Part shown: positions 14,949 to 22,765 of the stretch, piece by piece | Numbering within the stretch: position 1 is the stretch's first letter | How the letters are laid out: each line of letters begins with the position of its first letter | The notes under the pieces: model-generated | Database searches by the model: none | Told to the model about the DNA's origin: nothing | Seen by the model: the letters and a program-made list of their open reading frames with translations, nothing else | Program-made: the position numbers and the translations under genes | Assembly: GCA_041859045.1 (NCBI GenBank) | Contig: JBHELB010000042.1 | Span: 1 to 30,047 of the forward strand | Direction: 5' to 3' | From: JBHELB01 sp041859045 | Lineage (GTDB): Bacteria > Hydrogenedentota > Hydrogenedentia > Hydrogenedentales > SLHB01 | Length of the DNA stretch: 30,047 bases

Positions 14949-16241
14949 TTACCGGGACGTAACAAGACGATCGAGGTTTCCCATCACATCGAGATCCAGC
15001 GACTCGTAGTTCCGTCGGTAATTCTCGGTCAAGGCATCCTCGGCGGGCGTCCCGGCGGCGAGCGTTCCCAGAAAACGCACCATGACATTCGCGCCAAACC
15101 GATCCCACAACCACCGCGCGGCCGCGTGCGCCTGGATGTAAGCCCGTTCCAAACGCACCGGATCCAACTTGTCTAATTGGCTGTCTTCCAGCGCGCCAAT
15201 GCTCTGCAACTGTTTGTTTGTCTGCGCCTGCCGTAACGCCGCCGCCATTTCCGGCGTGAACGGCCGCGACAGTGTCTCCGCAAGCCCTTCATTCAGCCAC
15301 CACGGCACATTGTCTCGCGCGATATGCCGGAGAATGCAGTGGACGTACTCGTGATAGAGCACACGCTGCAATTCCGCGTCGCTGAGCGTGGCGCCTTGTT
15401 TGCCGGGAATTGGCAGGCGGATCTTGCCGTCGTAAACCCCGCCCACGTGCTTGCCCAGCAACGTGGCGTTCTGGAAATCGTCGTCGGTGTAGACAATGAC
15501 CTGAATCGGCGAGGGGGGATATGCCCCGCCTAGCTTGCGTCCCAACTCCCAGCGCGCCCGCTCGAGCGTCTGCAATATCCGCCCAAGGTCCGAACTGCGC
15601 GTGTTGGGCGCGAACGAAACATCGAAATTGTGCGAGCCCGATTTCCGGTAGTTCGCTTCCACCGAATCGTGCCGCTGGGCCTTTTCAATGCGTTCCTTGA
15701 GCCCCGGACGGTTCGGATTAAGCTCCAACGAGAACTGCCATTGCGCCAACGCGGCCGGCAGGTCGTTTTGACGGTAATAAGCCTCGCCGAGCAAGAAGTA
15801 GGCGTCCGCGTTCTTGGCGTCCAACTGCAACGCCTCCTCCAGCCGCGGGATGGCCTCACTGACGAGGTCGAGCCGCAGCAGGTACGAACCGAGTTGCACC
15901 AGCGGTGAGGGGTTCTGCGGTTCGACGCCGATGGCGGTGGACAGGAGTTTCACCGCCGACTCGAAGTCGCTGGCTTTGGCCAGTTCGTTCGCGTAGGCCT
16001 GATAGGCGTTGCACAAATTACGGCGAATGGCGGGGGCGTCAGGCGACAGATTGTATGCCTTCGAGAAGAGCTCAATGGCCCCCTCGAAATCCTTGGCCTC
16101 GTACTGTTTGACGCCTTCCGCGTTCAACTCGGCTGCGCCGGGCGCCTGGGCCGCGACACATACCGACCAACACAGCAACAGCGCCGTGATCGAAAGAACG
16201 ATCCCCGCGCTGCGGTTAAGCCCACTAAGCGAGCATCGCAA
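14949..16241 (-). CDS. Exported TPR protein with a peptidase-MA-like HEXXH domain
   Basis: A 430-residue protein with an N-terminal signal peptide (hydrophobic residues 11-31, cleavage plausible after VAAQA). Four or more TPR units lie at about 38-190, for example AEGVKQYEAKDFEGAIELFS and AYFLLGEAYYRQNDLPAAL. The C-terminal metallopeptidase-like domain has LYHEYVHCILRH (HEXXH, 297-301) and NEGLAE (318-322), whose Glu would be the third zinc ligand as in gluzincins. Substrate unknown. No in-frame ATG exists near the start. TTG at 16241 is supported by GGAGGTGGA eight bases upstream, which lies inside the end of ridA; the genes overlap by 17 bases, suggesting translational coupling. It converges on the GGDDF gene with only 6 bases between stops. 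Confidence 0.92.
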   Translation of the reverse strand: MRCSLSGLNRSAGIVLSITALLLCWSVCVAAQAPGAAELNAEGVKQYEAKDFEGAIELFSKAYNLSPDAPAIRRNLCNAYQAYANELAKASDFESAVKLLSTAIGVEPQNPSPLVQLGSYLLRLDLVSEAIPRLEEALQLDAKNADAYFLLGEAYYRQNDLPAALAQWQFSLELNPNRPGLKERIEKAQRHDSVEANYRKSGSHNFDVSFAPNTRSSDLGRILQTLERARWELGRKLGGAYPPSPIQVIVYTDDDFQNATLLGKHVGGVYDGKIRLPIPGKQGATLSDAELQRVLYHEYVHCILRHIARDNVPWWLNEGLAETLSRPFTPEMAAALRQAQTNKQLQSIGALEDSQLDKLDPVRLERAYIQAHAAARWLWDRFGANVMVRFLGTLAAGTPAEDALTENYRRNYESLDLDVMGNLDRLVTSR

Positions 16242-16605
16242 TGGCGTCCACCTCCACCCGGATGTCTTTCGGCAAGCGCGACGCCTGGATGGTCGTGCGC
16301 GCCGGAAAGTCTTCCGGGAAATACTCCTGATAAATGGCGTTCAGGATCGGAAACTCGTTCATATCGACCACGTACACGGTCGTTTTTACAACCTGCGCGA
16401 GCCCGGAACCCGCTTCTTCGAGCACGGTTTTCAGATTATCCAGCGTCAGACGCACTTGTGCCTCGAAATTCTCCTCCAACACGCCCCCTTCTTTGCGAAA
16501 GGGGCCCATACCGGACACAAATACGAACGGGCCTGCGGCCACCGCGTGGGAATACGGGCCAACCGCAGGCGGGGCGTTACGGGCGATGATGCAGCGCTTC
16601 GACAT
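16225..16605 (-). CDS. ridA: RidA-family enamine/imine deaminase
   Basis: A 126-residue protein of the RidA (YjgF/YER057c/UK114) family, cytosolic trimers that hydrolyse reactive 2-aminoacrylate-type enamines released by PLP enzymes. Landmarks: APPAVGPYSHAVAAG at the start, FVSGMGPF, TLDNLKTVLEEAGSGLAQVV, and FPARTTIQASRLPKDIRVEV, whose Arg is the carboxylate-binding residue of active members. The start at 16605 has GGAGA seven bases upstream; the open frame continues far upstream but is not protein-like. It is the first gene of an operon with the TPR-peptidase gene. A promoter candidate at 16769-16797 would leave a leader of about 155 bases. Confidence 0.95.
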   Translation of the reverse strand: MSKRCIIARNAPPAVGPYSHAVAAGPFVFVSGMGPFRKEGGVLEENFEAQVRLTLDNLKTVLEEAGSGLAQVVKTTVYVVDMNEFPILNAIYQEYFPEDFPARTTIQASRLPKDIRVEVDAIAMLA

Positions 16606-16768
16606 GGCGTCGTCTCCTGGATGCGCCGACACGCGGCGCGGCTTACGTGCAGCGGTATCATTCAACGCATCCCCAAAATGGCACAGCCGCTTCTCCTTAG
16701 CGCAAACACGCCATTTTTGAAAACGTGGAACGTCGAGCGGGGCCACTCTTACTGAATGCGCTCGACCC

Positions 16769-16797
16769 ACCGTAGCATAGGGCCTACCATCCGTCAA
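16769..16797 (-). promoter_or_regulatory. Promoter candidate for the ridA-peptidase operon
   Basis: On the minus strand TTGACG (16792-16797) and TACGGT (16769-16774) are 17 bases apart, with TGC directly before the -10 (extended -10). The leader would be about 155 bases and includes the AAAATGGC inverted repeat. Confidence 0.45.
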
Positions 16798-16877
16798 ACG
16801 CAGGGAAGGAGGATTTCGTTTACTTGTCCGGTCCCTTGGGTCCGTTTCCGAGGCGATTTGATTAGCGCTCAAGGCAC

Positions 16878-16906
16878 TTGATTTCCATGCAGGCAATGTG
16901 TATAAT
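16878..16906 (+). promoter_or_regulatory. Promoter of the ferrous iron operon
   Basis: TTGATT (16878-16883) and a perfect TATAAT (16901-16906) are 17 bases apart. Transcription would start near 16912, within or just before the palindromic bases AACATTTGTT (16913-16922), a plausible site for repression by the DtxR-type protein. Confidence 0.75.
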
Positions 16907-16949
16907 GCATTCAACATTTGTTCAGTATGCTTAACAAGGTGGTTTGATG

Positions 16950-17558
16950 ATGTCGACGCCCGCAAACGATTCCAGCTACTGGCGCGAGTTTGATCGGAAC
17001 GATATTACCCATTCCGCCGCGCACTACCTGATGGCGATCGACTCCCTGCGCGAGATGCAGGGCTACGCCCGGGTCACCGACGTGGCGGGCGTGCTCGAGA
17101 TTTCCCGCGGCGCGGCGTCGATGGCCATTGCGCACCTCAAGAAGCGGGGCTGGGTACTGGAAGACCAGAACCGGTTTCTGCTGCTTTCCGAGGACGGACA
17201 TCACATTGCCCACTTGGTCGAGCACAATTTTCGGATCCTCTCACGCTTTTTCGAGGAGGTGCTGGGCGTTTCGAAGGACGTTGCCTTGGCGGACGCCTGC
17301 AAGATGGAGCATTTGATGAGCCTCGAAACCGGCCGCCGAATGGTCTGGCTGATGCGCTATATCCTGAGCGATACGGCGCGCGCGGGCGAAGTGCAACGCG
17401 CGATGGGGTGTTTTCAGTCCGGCTGCGACAATGCCGAGACCTGTCCTTTGTGCGGAACCGAGGACGAGTGCCTGGCGCGTTGTCCGGGGGAAGAGGAACC
17501 GCCCCCCAAGAAGACGCGTCGCCCACGCCTGGTGGAGCGGAAGGGGGACGGGAAGTGA
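16950..17558 (+). CDS. DtxR/MntR-family metalloregulator with cysteine-rich C-terminal tail
   Basis: About 202 residues. A winged-helix DNA-binding domain (THSAAHYLMAIDSLREMQGY, VAGVLEISRGAASMAIAHL) is followed by the DtxR-type metal-binding and dimerisation domain (LSEDGHHIAHLVEHNFRILS, ADACKMEHLMS with the Cys-x-x-Glu-His metal-site pattern). There is no SH3-like third domain. Instead the protein ends in a cysteine-rich segment with six Cys spaced C-x4-C-x5-C-x2-C-x5-C-x3-C (Cys154 to Cys178) and a basic Pro/Lys/Arg tail. Such a tail could bind an Fe-S cluster or zinc; that is inference. Family members repress metal uptake genes when metal-loaded. It leads the feo operon and overlaps feoA by 4 bases, so autoregulation is likely. 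The start at 16950 has AAGGTGG seven bases upstream; ATG 16947 and TTG 16944 are alternatives. Confidence 0.9.
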   Translation: MSTPANDSSYWREFDRNDITHSAAHYLMAIDSLREMQGYARVTDVAGVLEISRGAASMAIAHLKKRGWVLEDQNRFLLLSEDGHHIAHLVEHNFRILSRFFEEVLGVSKDVALADACKMEHLMSLETGRRMVWLMRYILSDTARAGEVQRAMGCFQSGCDNAETCPLCGTEDECLARCPGEEEPPPKKTRRPRLVERKGDGK

Positions 17559-17950
17559 GCGAGACGCGCGAGCATCGCCACCGGCATGGACATGCGCACG
17601 CGCATGGCCGGGGGCACGAACGGATGGAGTCGACAGGCCGGGTGCGGGTGTCGCGTCCGGCGGTAATCGGGTCCCATAAAGAAGGATTTGAAGAGATGTC
17701 GTTGCGTGAGTGCCAGAGTGGCGAGTGTGTCGAAGTGGTGGATGTCCGCTCGACCTCCTCGGTCGCGGTACGGATGCGGGAGATCGGCATGGTGCGCGGT
17801 TGCCTCATGCGGATTATCCGCAGCGGCACGCCGATGATCGTGCAGCTTGGCAACACGCGTTTTTGTCTTCGCGACAACGAAGCCGCGCTGGTGCAAGTGC
17901 GGACGGGATTGCCCTTGTCTTTGGGCGACGCGGTCACTTCAGAGAACTAA
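17555..17950 (+). CDS. feoA: FeoA-domain protein with His-rich N-terminal extension
   Basis: FeoA is a small SH3-fold cytosolic partner of FeoB. The domain itself, from MSLRECQSGECVEVVDV through RMREIGMVRGCLMRII to FCLRDNEAALVQVR, fills the last 84 residues. The frame starts at GTG 17555 overlapping the regulator's stop (GTGA), giving 131 residues. That adds a 47-residue leader with seven histidines in fifteen residues (EHRHRHGHAHAHGRGHE), a likely metal-binding patch. High third-position GC across the leader supports its being translated. The alternative start ATG 17696 has its own ribosome site (AAGAAGGA, nine bases upstream) and gives a normal-length FeoA; both forms may be made. FeoB starts 37 bases downstream. 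Confidence 0.85.
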   Translation: MSETREHRHRHGHAHAHGRGHERMESTGRVRVSRPAVIGSHKEGFEEMSLRECQSGECVEVVDVRSTSSVAVRMREIGMVRGCLMRIIRSGTPMIVQLGNTRFCLRDNEAALVQVRTGLPLSLGDAVTSEN

Positions 17951-17987
17951 GCCACCGCCTGTTCGCGCAGGCCGCATGGGAACTCCA

Positions 17988-20174
17988 ATGGACCACACGA
18001 TTGCCGTAGTCGGCAACCCCAACGTGGGAAAATCGACGCTGTTCAACGCGCTTACCGGCCTTTCTCAGGTTACCGGCAACTATCCCGGCGTGACGGTTGA
18101 ACGCAAGTCCGGCCGTATGCGCGTCGATACGCGCACCTATCACCTGATTGACCTTCCGGGCACCTACAGCCTCGCCGCGCGTTCGCCTGACGAAATGATC
18201 GTGGTCGACGTGCTCCTGGGACGTCAGCCGGGCGAACGGCCTGTGGATGCCGTCGTCGCGGTGATGGACGCCTCGAACCTCGAACGCAATTTGTATCTCG
18301 TGTCGCAGTTGCGCGAGTTGAACCTGCCGCTCGTGGTCGCGCTGAACATGATGGACGTTGCGCGAAAGCGCGGATTGCTGATCGACGTCCAAGCGCTTTC
18401 GGACCACCTTGGCGTTCCGGTAGTGGCGATCTGCGCCCATCGGCGCGAGGGCGTTCCCGCGCTAAAAGACGCGCTAGACCGCGTCGTGCGGGAGCACACG
18501 GTTCCCGCAGCGGTAAGCCTGCCGTATCCCCCCGCATTTCAGACTGAACTGGAGGGGATCGAGGAAGACCTGCGCGAACGCCAGGACGCGTTGGGCCACG
18601 CCGCGCCGCGTCTCGAGGCGATTCGTGTACTGGTCGATCGCGATGGCTACATTGAGCGCCAACTCGGCGTCCGGCTGAACGGCTCCTGGGCGGCTCAACT
18701 CGAGACTCGGCGTCAACGCGCTTCGGCGGACGAGGCGCTGTCTGAGGTGGAGACCCGGGCGCGTTACTCGTGGATCGCAAGCATCGCCGCCGATGTCGTC
18801 GAGCGCCCCGCGCATCATGTCGAGACTTTCTCGGACCGCATCGACGCCCTGCTCACCAACCGCTTCTGGGGCGGACTGGTGTTCGCCGTGTTAATGGCGG
18901 CGGTATTTCAGGCGATCTACACGTGGTCTGCACCGTTCATGGACCTCATTGATCAAGGGTTCGGCGCGTTGGGTGAAGCCGTGCGTGCCCGTATGTCCGA
19001 AGGCGTCCTGACCAGTCTGCTCGTGGACGGCGTGATCGCGGGCGTGGGCAGCGTGGTCGTCTTTGTGCCGCAGATTCTTATTCTGACGTTCTTTATCGCC
19101 CTGCTCGAGGACCTCGGCTACATGGCGCGGGCGGCGTTTCTTATGGACAAGCTGTTCAGCAAGTGCGGGTTGTCCGGCCAGTGCTTCATTCCGTTGCTAT
19201 CGAGTTTCGCCTGCGCGATCCCGGGCGTGATGGCGACGCGCATCATCGGGGAACGCCGTGACCGACTGGCCACGATGCTCATCGCGCCGTTGATGAGTTG
19301 TTCCGCGCGCTTGCCGGTGTACACCGTGCTGATCGGGGCGTTCATTCCCAACAAACCCATACTGGGCAACTTCATTGGCTTGCAGGGCTTGACCTTGTTG
19401 GCGTTGTACGCGCTCGGCGTGGCGGTGGCAGTGCCCATGGCGTGGTTGCTCAAGAAAACGCTGCTGCGCGGCGAGACGCCCCCGTTCCTGCTCGAACTGC
19501 CGTCGTACAAATGCCCGCAATTCCGCGTGGTGTTGCAGCGCGTCTGGACGCAAGGGCTGGAGTTTCTCCGCAAGGCCGGCACGACGATCTGCGCAATCAC
19601 GATATTGGTCTGGGCGCTGGGGTATTTCCCGAGATCGGAAGAGATTCAGCAACGTTACGAAGGGCTCCGCGCCGAGACCGTGGCCACGGTGCCCGCGGGA
19701 GACGTCCGCGATGAAGCCTTGGCCACACTCGACCGCGACGAGGCCGGCGAAAACCTCCGGCATAGCTACCTCGCCCGCATGGGCCAGGTCGTCGAACCGG
19801 TCGTAACGCCGCTGGGGTGGGATTGGCGCATCGGCATGGCCACGCTCGCCTCATTTCCCGCGCGCGAGATCATCATTGCGACACTGGGCACGCTGTTTAA
19901 CCTCGGCGCGGATGCCGATGGCGAAAACTTTCAGACGGCCTTGGCCGCCGCGACCCGTCCCGACGGCAGCCCATTGTTTAACATCGCGGTGGCGCTGTCG
20001 GTGATGGTCTTTTTTGCCTTGTGCTGCCAATGCGGCGCGACCCTCGTGATCATTCAGCGCGAGACGCAGTCCTGGCGTTGGCCTCTTTTCACCTTCGGCT
20101 ACATGACCGTCCTGGCGTATGTCGCCGCGTTTGTGACCTATCGCGCGGCGTTGGCGCTGGGGTTGGGAGCCTAA
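17988..20174 (+). CDS. feoB: Ferrous iron transport protein B
   Basis: A 728-residue inner-membrane Fe(II) transporter with an N-terminal GTPase domain: G1 GNPNVGKS (9-16), switch segment NYPGVTVE, G3 DLPGTYSL (from 55), G4 NMMD (120-123), then a helical spacer. The membrane part has two Gate repeats: RFWGGLVFAVLMAAVFQAI, then SFACAIPGVMATRII and later TLASFPAREIIIATLGT, with the conserved Cys of the pore motif in the first. A late helix has FFALCCQCGATLVI. It is full length and intact. ATG 17988 is taken because the G1 loop then sits at the family's usual distance and GGGAA lies before it; ATG 17976 is possible. It follows feoA by 37 bases and is followed 4 bases later by the small Cys-rich membrane protein gene. 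Confidence 0.97.
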   Translation: MDHTIAVVGNPNVGKSTLFNALTGLSQVTGNYPGVTVERKSGRMRVDTRTYHLIDLPGTYSLAARSPDEMIVVDVLLGRQPGERPVDAVVAVMDASNLERNLYLVSQLRELNLPLVVALNMMDVARKRGLLIDVQALSDHLGVPVVAICAHRREGVPALKDALDRVVREHTVPAAVSLPYPPAFQTELEGIEEDLRERQDALGHAAPRLEAIRVLVDRDGYIERQLGVRLNGSWAAQLETRRQRASADEALSEVETRARYSWIASIAADVVERPAHHVETFSDRIDALLTNRFWGGLVFAVLMAAVFQAIYTWSAPFMDLIDQGFGALGEAVRARMSEGVLTSLLVDGVIAGVGSVVVFVPQILILTFFIALLEDLGYMARAAFLMDKLFSKCGLSGQCFIPLLSSFACAIPGVMATRIIGERRDRLATMLIAPLMSCSARLPVYTVLIGAFIPNKPILGNFIGLQGLTLLALYALGVAVAVPMAWLLKKTLLRGETPPFLLELPSYKCPQFRVVLQRVWTQGLEFLRKAGTTICAITILVWALGYFPRSEEIQQRYEGLRAETVATVPAGDVRDEALATLDRDEAGENLRHSYLARMGQVVEPVVTPLGWDWRIGMATLASFPAREIIIATLGTLFNLGADADGENFQTALAAATRPDGSPLFNIAVALSVMVFFALCCQCGATLVIIQRETQSWRWPLFTFGYMTVLAYVAAFVTYRAALALGLGA

Positions 20175-20178
20175 CACG

Positions 20179-20337
20179 ATGGATCTTCAGACTGGCATAG
20201 TCACCGTGATTGTTGCACTCGCGCTCATCTACCTCCTGCGCGGCTGGGTACGCGCCTGGCGCGGGAAAGGCCCCATTTGCAACTGCTCCGGCTGCCCTAC
20301 TCAGGGGACCTGCACTTCCGAGCGACGCAAGGACTGA
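20179..20337 (+). CDS. FeoB-associated Cys-rich membrane protein (52 residues)
   Basis: A small gene four bases after the feoB stop. The translation starts MDLQTGIVTVIVALALIYLL, a single membrane helix, followed by the basic segment RGWVRAWRGKG and a cysteine cluster ICNCSGCPTQGTC (C-x-C-x2-C-x5-C, Cys34 to Cys45) and a charged end. This is the architecture of the FeoB-associated Cys-rich membrane proteins that commonly end feo operons (sometimes called FeoC-like although unrelated to winged-helix FeoC). The cluster may bind iron or another metal on the cytosolic side; the function is not established. No separate ribosome site is visible; translation is probably coupled to feoB. Confidence 0.9.
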   Translation: MDLQTGIVTVIVALALIYLLRGWVRAWRGKGPICNCSGCPTQGTCTSERRKD

Positions 20338-20395
20338 CGCCGCGTGGGGTATACTATAGCGTAGCCAGAGTACTTGGGCAGGCGAGGGCTTGACG

Positions 20396-20947
20396 ATGGT
20401 ACGCGGGATATCTTCAACGGATGCGACAGGCGCCCAGCCGTCGGCGTTGCCGCGTAGATCCACAGAGACGAACCCTGCGCAAGGGGCGAAGCAACCGACT
20501 CAATCCAAACAGGACTCCGCCGTGTTTTCCGCCGAGGCGATAACAGCGCAGGCAGCTCTGCGGTCCGGCGCTGCCGAACTTACCCCACAACAGCAGGCCC
20601 AAGTCGAGCGTCTGAAAGAAATAGATCGCCAGGTGCGCCAGCATGAACAGGCGCATCTCGCCGCGGCAGGGGGATATGCGCGCAGCGGAGCCAGTTACAG
20701 CTATACAACAGGACCAGACGGCAAGCGCTACGCAACCGGTGGCGAAGTATCGATCGATACCGGAGCCGCATCGACACCGAAAGCGACGATCCAGAAGATG
20801 GAAGTCGTCAAGCGTGCGGCAGTCGCTCCCGCTGAGCCGTCGCCGCAGGACCGCGCGGTCTATACGGCGGCACAGAAGGCGCAGGCCGAAGCGCAACGCG
20901 AATTGCAGGAGACAACGCGCGACACAGATGAGACCAATGCATTTTAG
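20396..20947 (+). CDS. Putative metalloprotease, CJM1_0395/SprA-related family
   Basis: A 183-residue protein. The N-terminal 60 residues are low complexity (Ser/Thr/Gln/Ala). The conserved core then reads LTPQQQAQVERLKEIDRQVR, QHEQAHLAAAGGYARSGASY (HEQAH zinc motif at 83-87), TGPDGKRYATGGEVSIDT (with Glu117) and ATIQKMEVVKRAAVAPAEPS, PQDRAVYTAAQKA. This order is that of the SprA-related family described as putative metalloproteases; no signal peptide is seen and the substrate is unknown. ATG 20396 has GAGGG seven bases upstream; TTG 20390 is an alternative. A TATACT at 20350-20355 may be a -10 element but no good -35 accompanies it, so transcription could also continue from the feo operon 58 bases upstream. 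Confidence 0.88.
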   Translation: MVRGISSTDATGAQPSALPRRSTETNPAQGAKQPTQSKQDSAVFSAEAITAQAALRSGAAELTPQQQAQVERLKEIDRQVRQHEQAHLAAAGGYARSGASYSYTTGPDGKRYATGGEVSIDTGAASTPKATIQKMEVVKRAAVAPAEPSPQDRAVYTAAQKAQAEAQRELQETTRDTDETNAF

Positions 20948-20987
20948 AATGGCCTAGCCGATTTACTAGCTCGACTCACGCCATTCT
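20946..20987. terminator. Hairpin between convergent genes
   Basis: AGAATGGC (20946-20953) pairs with GCCATTCT (20980-20987); the loop contains two CTAG copies that can pair inside. On the plus strand TTGAAAATG follows. A modest terminator candidate serving the HEQAH gene and the convergent sulfatase-like gene. Confidence 0.35.
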
Positions 20988-20996
20988 TGAAAATGT

Positions 20997-22577
20997 CTAG
21001 CGGCTTGGATCGTAATCCGTGATTACGTCAGCTCCGCCGTCGCGCGGATGAAGCGACTTCACGATCTGGTTTGTCGAATAGGGGCGAGTGAAGTACGAGG
21101 CGTCCTCGAGCGGCTCGAGGGACGTGCCAAAGTAGCGGTTGAAGAGAATACGGAACGTGTTGACCGGGGTCCACGTGGGATAGAAAACCGCTTCGGCGGG
21201 CGCATCGGGCAGAGACACCGCGTTCAGTATGGAGACGCGATCGCGGGCGTAGCGTTCGAAGCTCCATTCATCCCCGGGCGACGAATACGGCCCGTGGTCG
21301 CCCTGGATAATGATGATGCTATTCGGTTGGCGCGCGCGGATGGCATCGATCACCTCCAGCGTGCGGCGGCTGACGTATTCGGCCTCGGCGCGGTAGCCGT
21401 CGCGGAATCCCGGGACATAGTTGAGCAGGCGACCTTCCGCGTCGAATACGTGGGGCGTATGCGGCGCTCCCACGTGACCAAAGACGAACATCGGTTTGCC
21501 GTGCCGCTCGACACGGGCGAGCTCATCCAGCACGAACATCACGTGACCGCGCATCAATTCGCGAGGAATCCAGCCTATTCGGTTAAAAATAGAGCGCACC
21601 GGCGTCCAATCCACGAGTATCCGCATGAACTCCGTATACGCGAACGTTGGTTCGAGGTAGCGGTCGGCGGCGCGCACCTCCGTGGCCGAGTAGCCCGTCG
21701 CAAACGTCACAAACTCGTAGCCGCAGTCCCGCAGCAGCCCCGCCACGGCGTTGCGACGAATCATCTCCGGCAAGAGCAGTTTCTGACCACGGCGCTCGTA
21801 AACGTCGAGGATGTCCGGGCCGCGGTGGTGCTGCATATTCATCGACGACGATAGGGACAGGACCGTTGCGACGTAGTTTGAGGTGGCTTGGTCTCCCACA
21901 TAAAAGCGGCGCGTGCGCAGGCCTTCAAGAAATGCGGAGTTGTCGTAACCGAAGGTTTCGCGCATTACGTCGATGCGGCAGTAAGAGTCGAGAATGATGT
22001 AGTAGATGTCCGGAGCCTTGGCGAGGTCACAGGTCAGGCGGACGCCTTGGGCGCGGTAGCGGTCGACGGGATATTCGTGCCGCTCCATCCGCCAGGACGC
22101 CAGCGCGCAGTTTCCTAAGGCCAGCAGTACGGCAATAGCGGCAATACGATTGAGTGCGGCGGTCAGCGGAGCGAAATCGCGGCGCGCGCGCCAGAGCGCG
22201 TATAGGCCTCCGGCGGCGACGGCGAAGGCAAATATCCCCACTAGGGTCGTCTCCGCCGCGTTGAGCGCACGGGCGCTGTGAAGACGGGCGCGCAGGAAAT
22301 CGACGACGGGCCCGTACATGTAAAACCCGGCCAAGCCTATCGCCAACGCGGCGCCAAGCCGATGCTTGTCGCGAAACAATGGCCTCAGTGCCACCCGCGC
22401 AAGCAGTGTTGCGGCGAGCATGATTCCCAGCGGAGTCCATACTTCCGCCCAGACCGCCGTCGGCGCATTACTCGACAAAAGCGAGAAAATGGGAAACGCC
22501 GCCCAGAGATAGGGGTGCAACAGCCACGGCATACGGTGGCGGGGCGTCTCTGGGCGATGCGATGCGGTAGTTGTCAT
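20997..22577 (-). CDS. Membrane sulfatase-like (alkaline phosphatase superfamily) enzyme
   Basis: A 526-residue protein with about five hydrophobic helices in the first 160 residues (for example LGIMLAATLLARVAL, LVGIFAFAVAAGGLYAL, AAIAVLLALGNCALASW) and an outward-facing catalytic domain. The domain starts with PDIYYIILDSYCRIDVMR (metal Asp197), continues with YDNSAFLEGL, SNYVATVLSLSSSMNMQ and FVFGHVGAPHTPHVFD, and has IIIIQGDHGPYSS (Asp-His metal ligands) near the end. This arrangement is like LtaS/phosphoethanolamine-transferase relatives that modify envelope polymers; the substrate is unknown. There is no Shine-Dalgarno before ATG 22577. A promoter at 22586-22614 would start transcription within about two bases of this ATG, implying a leaderless message. 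It is divergent from the carbamoyltransferase gene. Confidence 0.9.
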   Translation of the reverse strand: MTTTASHRPETPRHRMPWLLHPYLWAAFPIFSLLSSNAPTAVWAEVWTPLGIMLAATLLARVALRPLFRDKHRLGAALAIGLAGFYMYGPVVDFLRARLHSARALNAAETTLVGIFAFAVAAGGLYALWRARRDFAPLTAALNRIAAIAVLLALGNCALASWRMERHEYPVDRYRAQGVRLTCDLAKAPDIYYIILDSYCRIDVMRETFGYDNSAFLEGLRTRRFYVGDQATSNYVATVLSLSSSMNMQHHRGPDILDVYERRGQKLLLPEMIRRNAVAGLLRDCGYEFVTFATGYSATEVRAADRYLEPTFAYTEFMRILVDWTPVRSIFNRIGWIPRELMRGHVMFVLDELARVERHGKPMFVFGHVGAPHTPHVFDAEGRLLNYVPGFRDGYRAEAEYVSRRTLEVIDAIRARQPNSIIIIQGDHGPYSSPGDEWSFERYARDRVSILNAVSLPDAPAEAVFYPTWTPVNTFRILFNRYFGTSLEPLEDASYFTRPYSTNQIVKSLHPRDGGADVITDYDPSR

Positions 22578-22585
22578 GGGGGGCC

Positions 22586-22614
22586 AGTGTAGGGACGGCG
22601 ACGGCCCTGTTCAA
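22586..22614 (-). promoter_or_regulatory. Promoter giving a leaderless sulfatase-like transcript
   Basis: On the minus strand TTGAAC (22609-22614) and TACACT (22586-22591) are 17 bases apart. The expected start of transcription, about seven bases past the -10, falls at 22579-22580, immediately before the ATG at 22577, which lacks a ribosome site. Confidence 0.5.
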
Positions 22615-22703
22615 ACGGACACGGCTTACAGCGGCGCGCGACAACTGGCCGCATTGCCCAAATATTTGCACTTAGAATATGAATGTGGACAGTTTTTCGG
22701 TGT

Positions 22704-22730
22704 TTGCTTTTGCCGCTTGTGTCGTATAGA
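22704..22730 (+). promoter_or_regulatory. Weak promoter candidate for the carbamoyltransferase operon
   Basis: TTGCTT (22704-22709) and TATAGA (22725-22730) are 15 bases apart, or TTTGCT with 16, in an AT-richer patch upstream of the gene. The short spacing and partial matches make this tentative. Confidence 0.35.
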
Positions 22731-22765
22731 GTGCGGTCAAGTGGGTATAGGAACTGAGCGCAGGC

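Larger units (their letters stand above)
16606..16949. other. Divergent intergenic region between ridA and the iron operon
   Basis: No gene seen. It holds one promoter candidate for each direction (16769-16797 minus, 16878-16906 plus). An 8-bp inverted repeat, AAAATGGC (16675-16682) with GCCATTTT (16710-16717), lies in what would be the ridA leader. Around the iron-operon start site, AACATTTGTT (16913-16922) is a near-palindrome and TTGTT (16918-16922)/AACAA (16933-16937) an inverted pair; either could be an operator for the regulator encoded just downstream. Confidence 0.6.

Noticed and set aside
16606..16965. Upstream extension of ridA by 120 codons
   Set aside because: The extension is unlike the family, has no ribosome site and contains the iron-operon promoter on the other strand; the normal start at 16605 has GGAGA.
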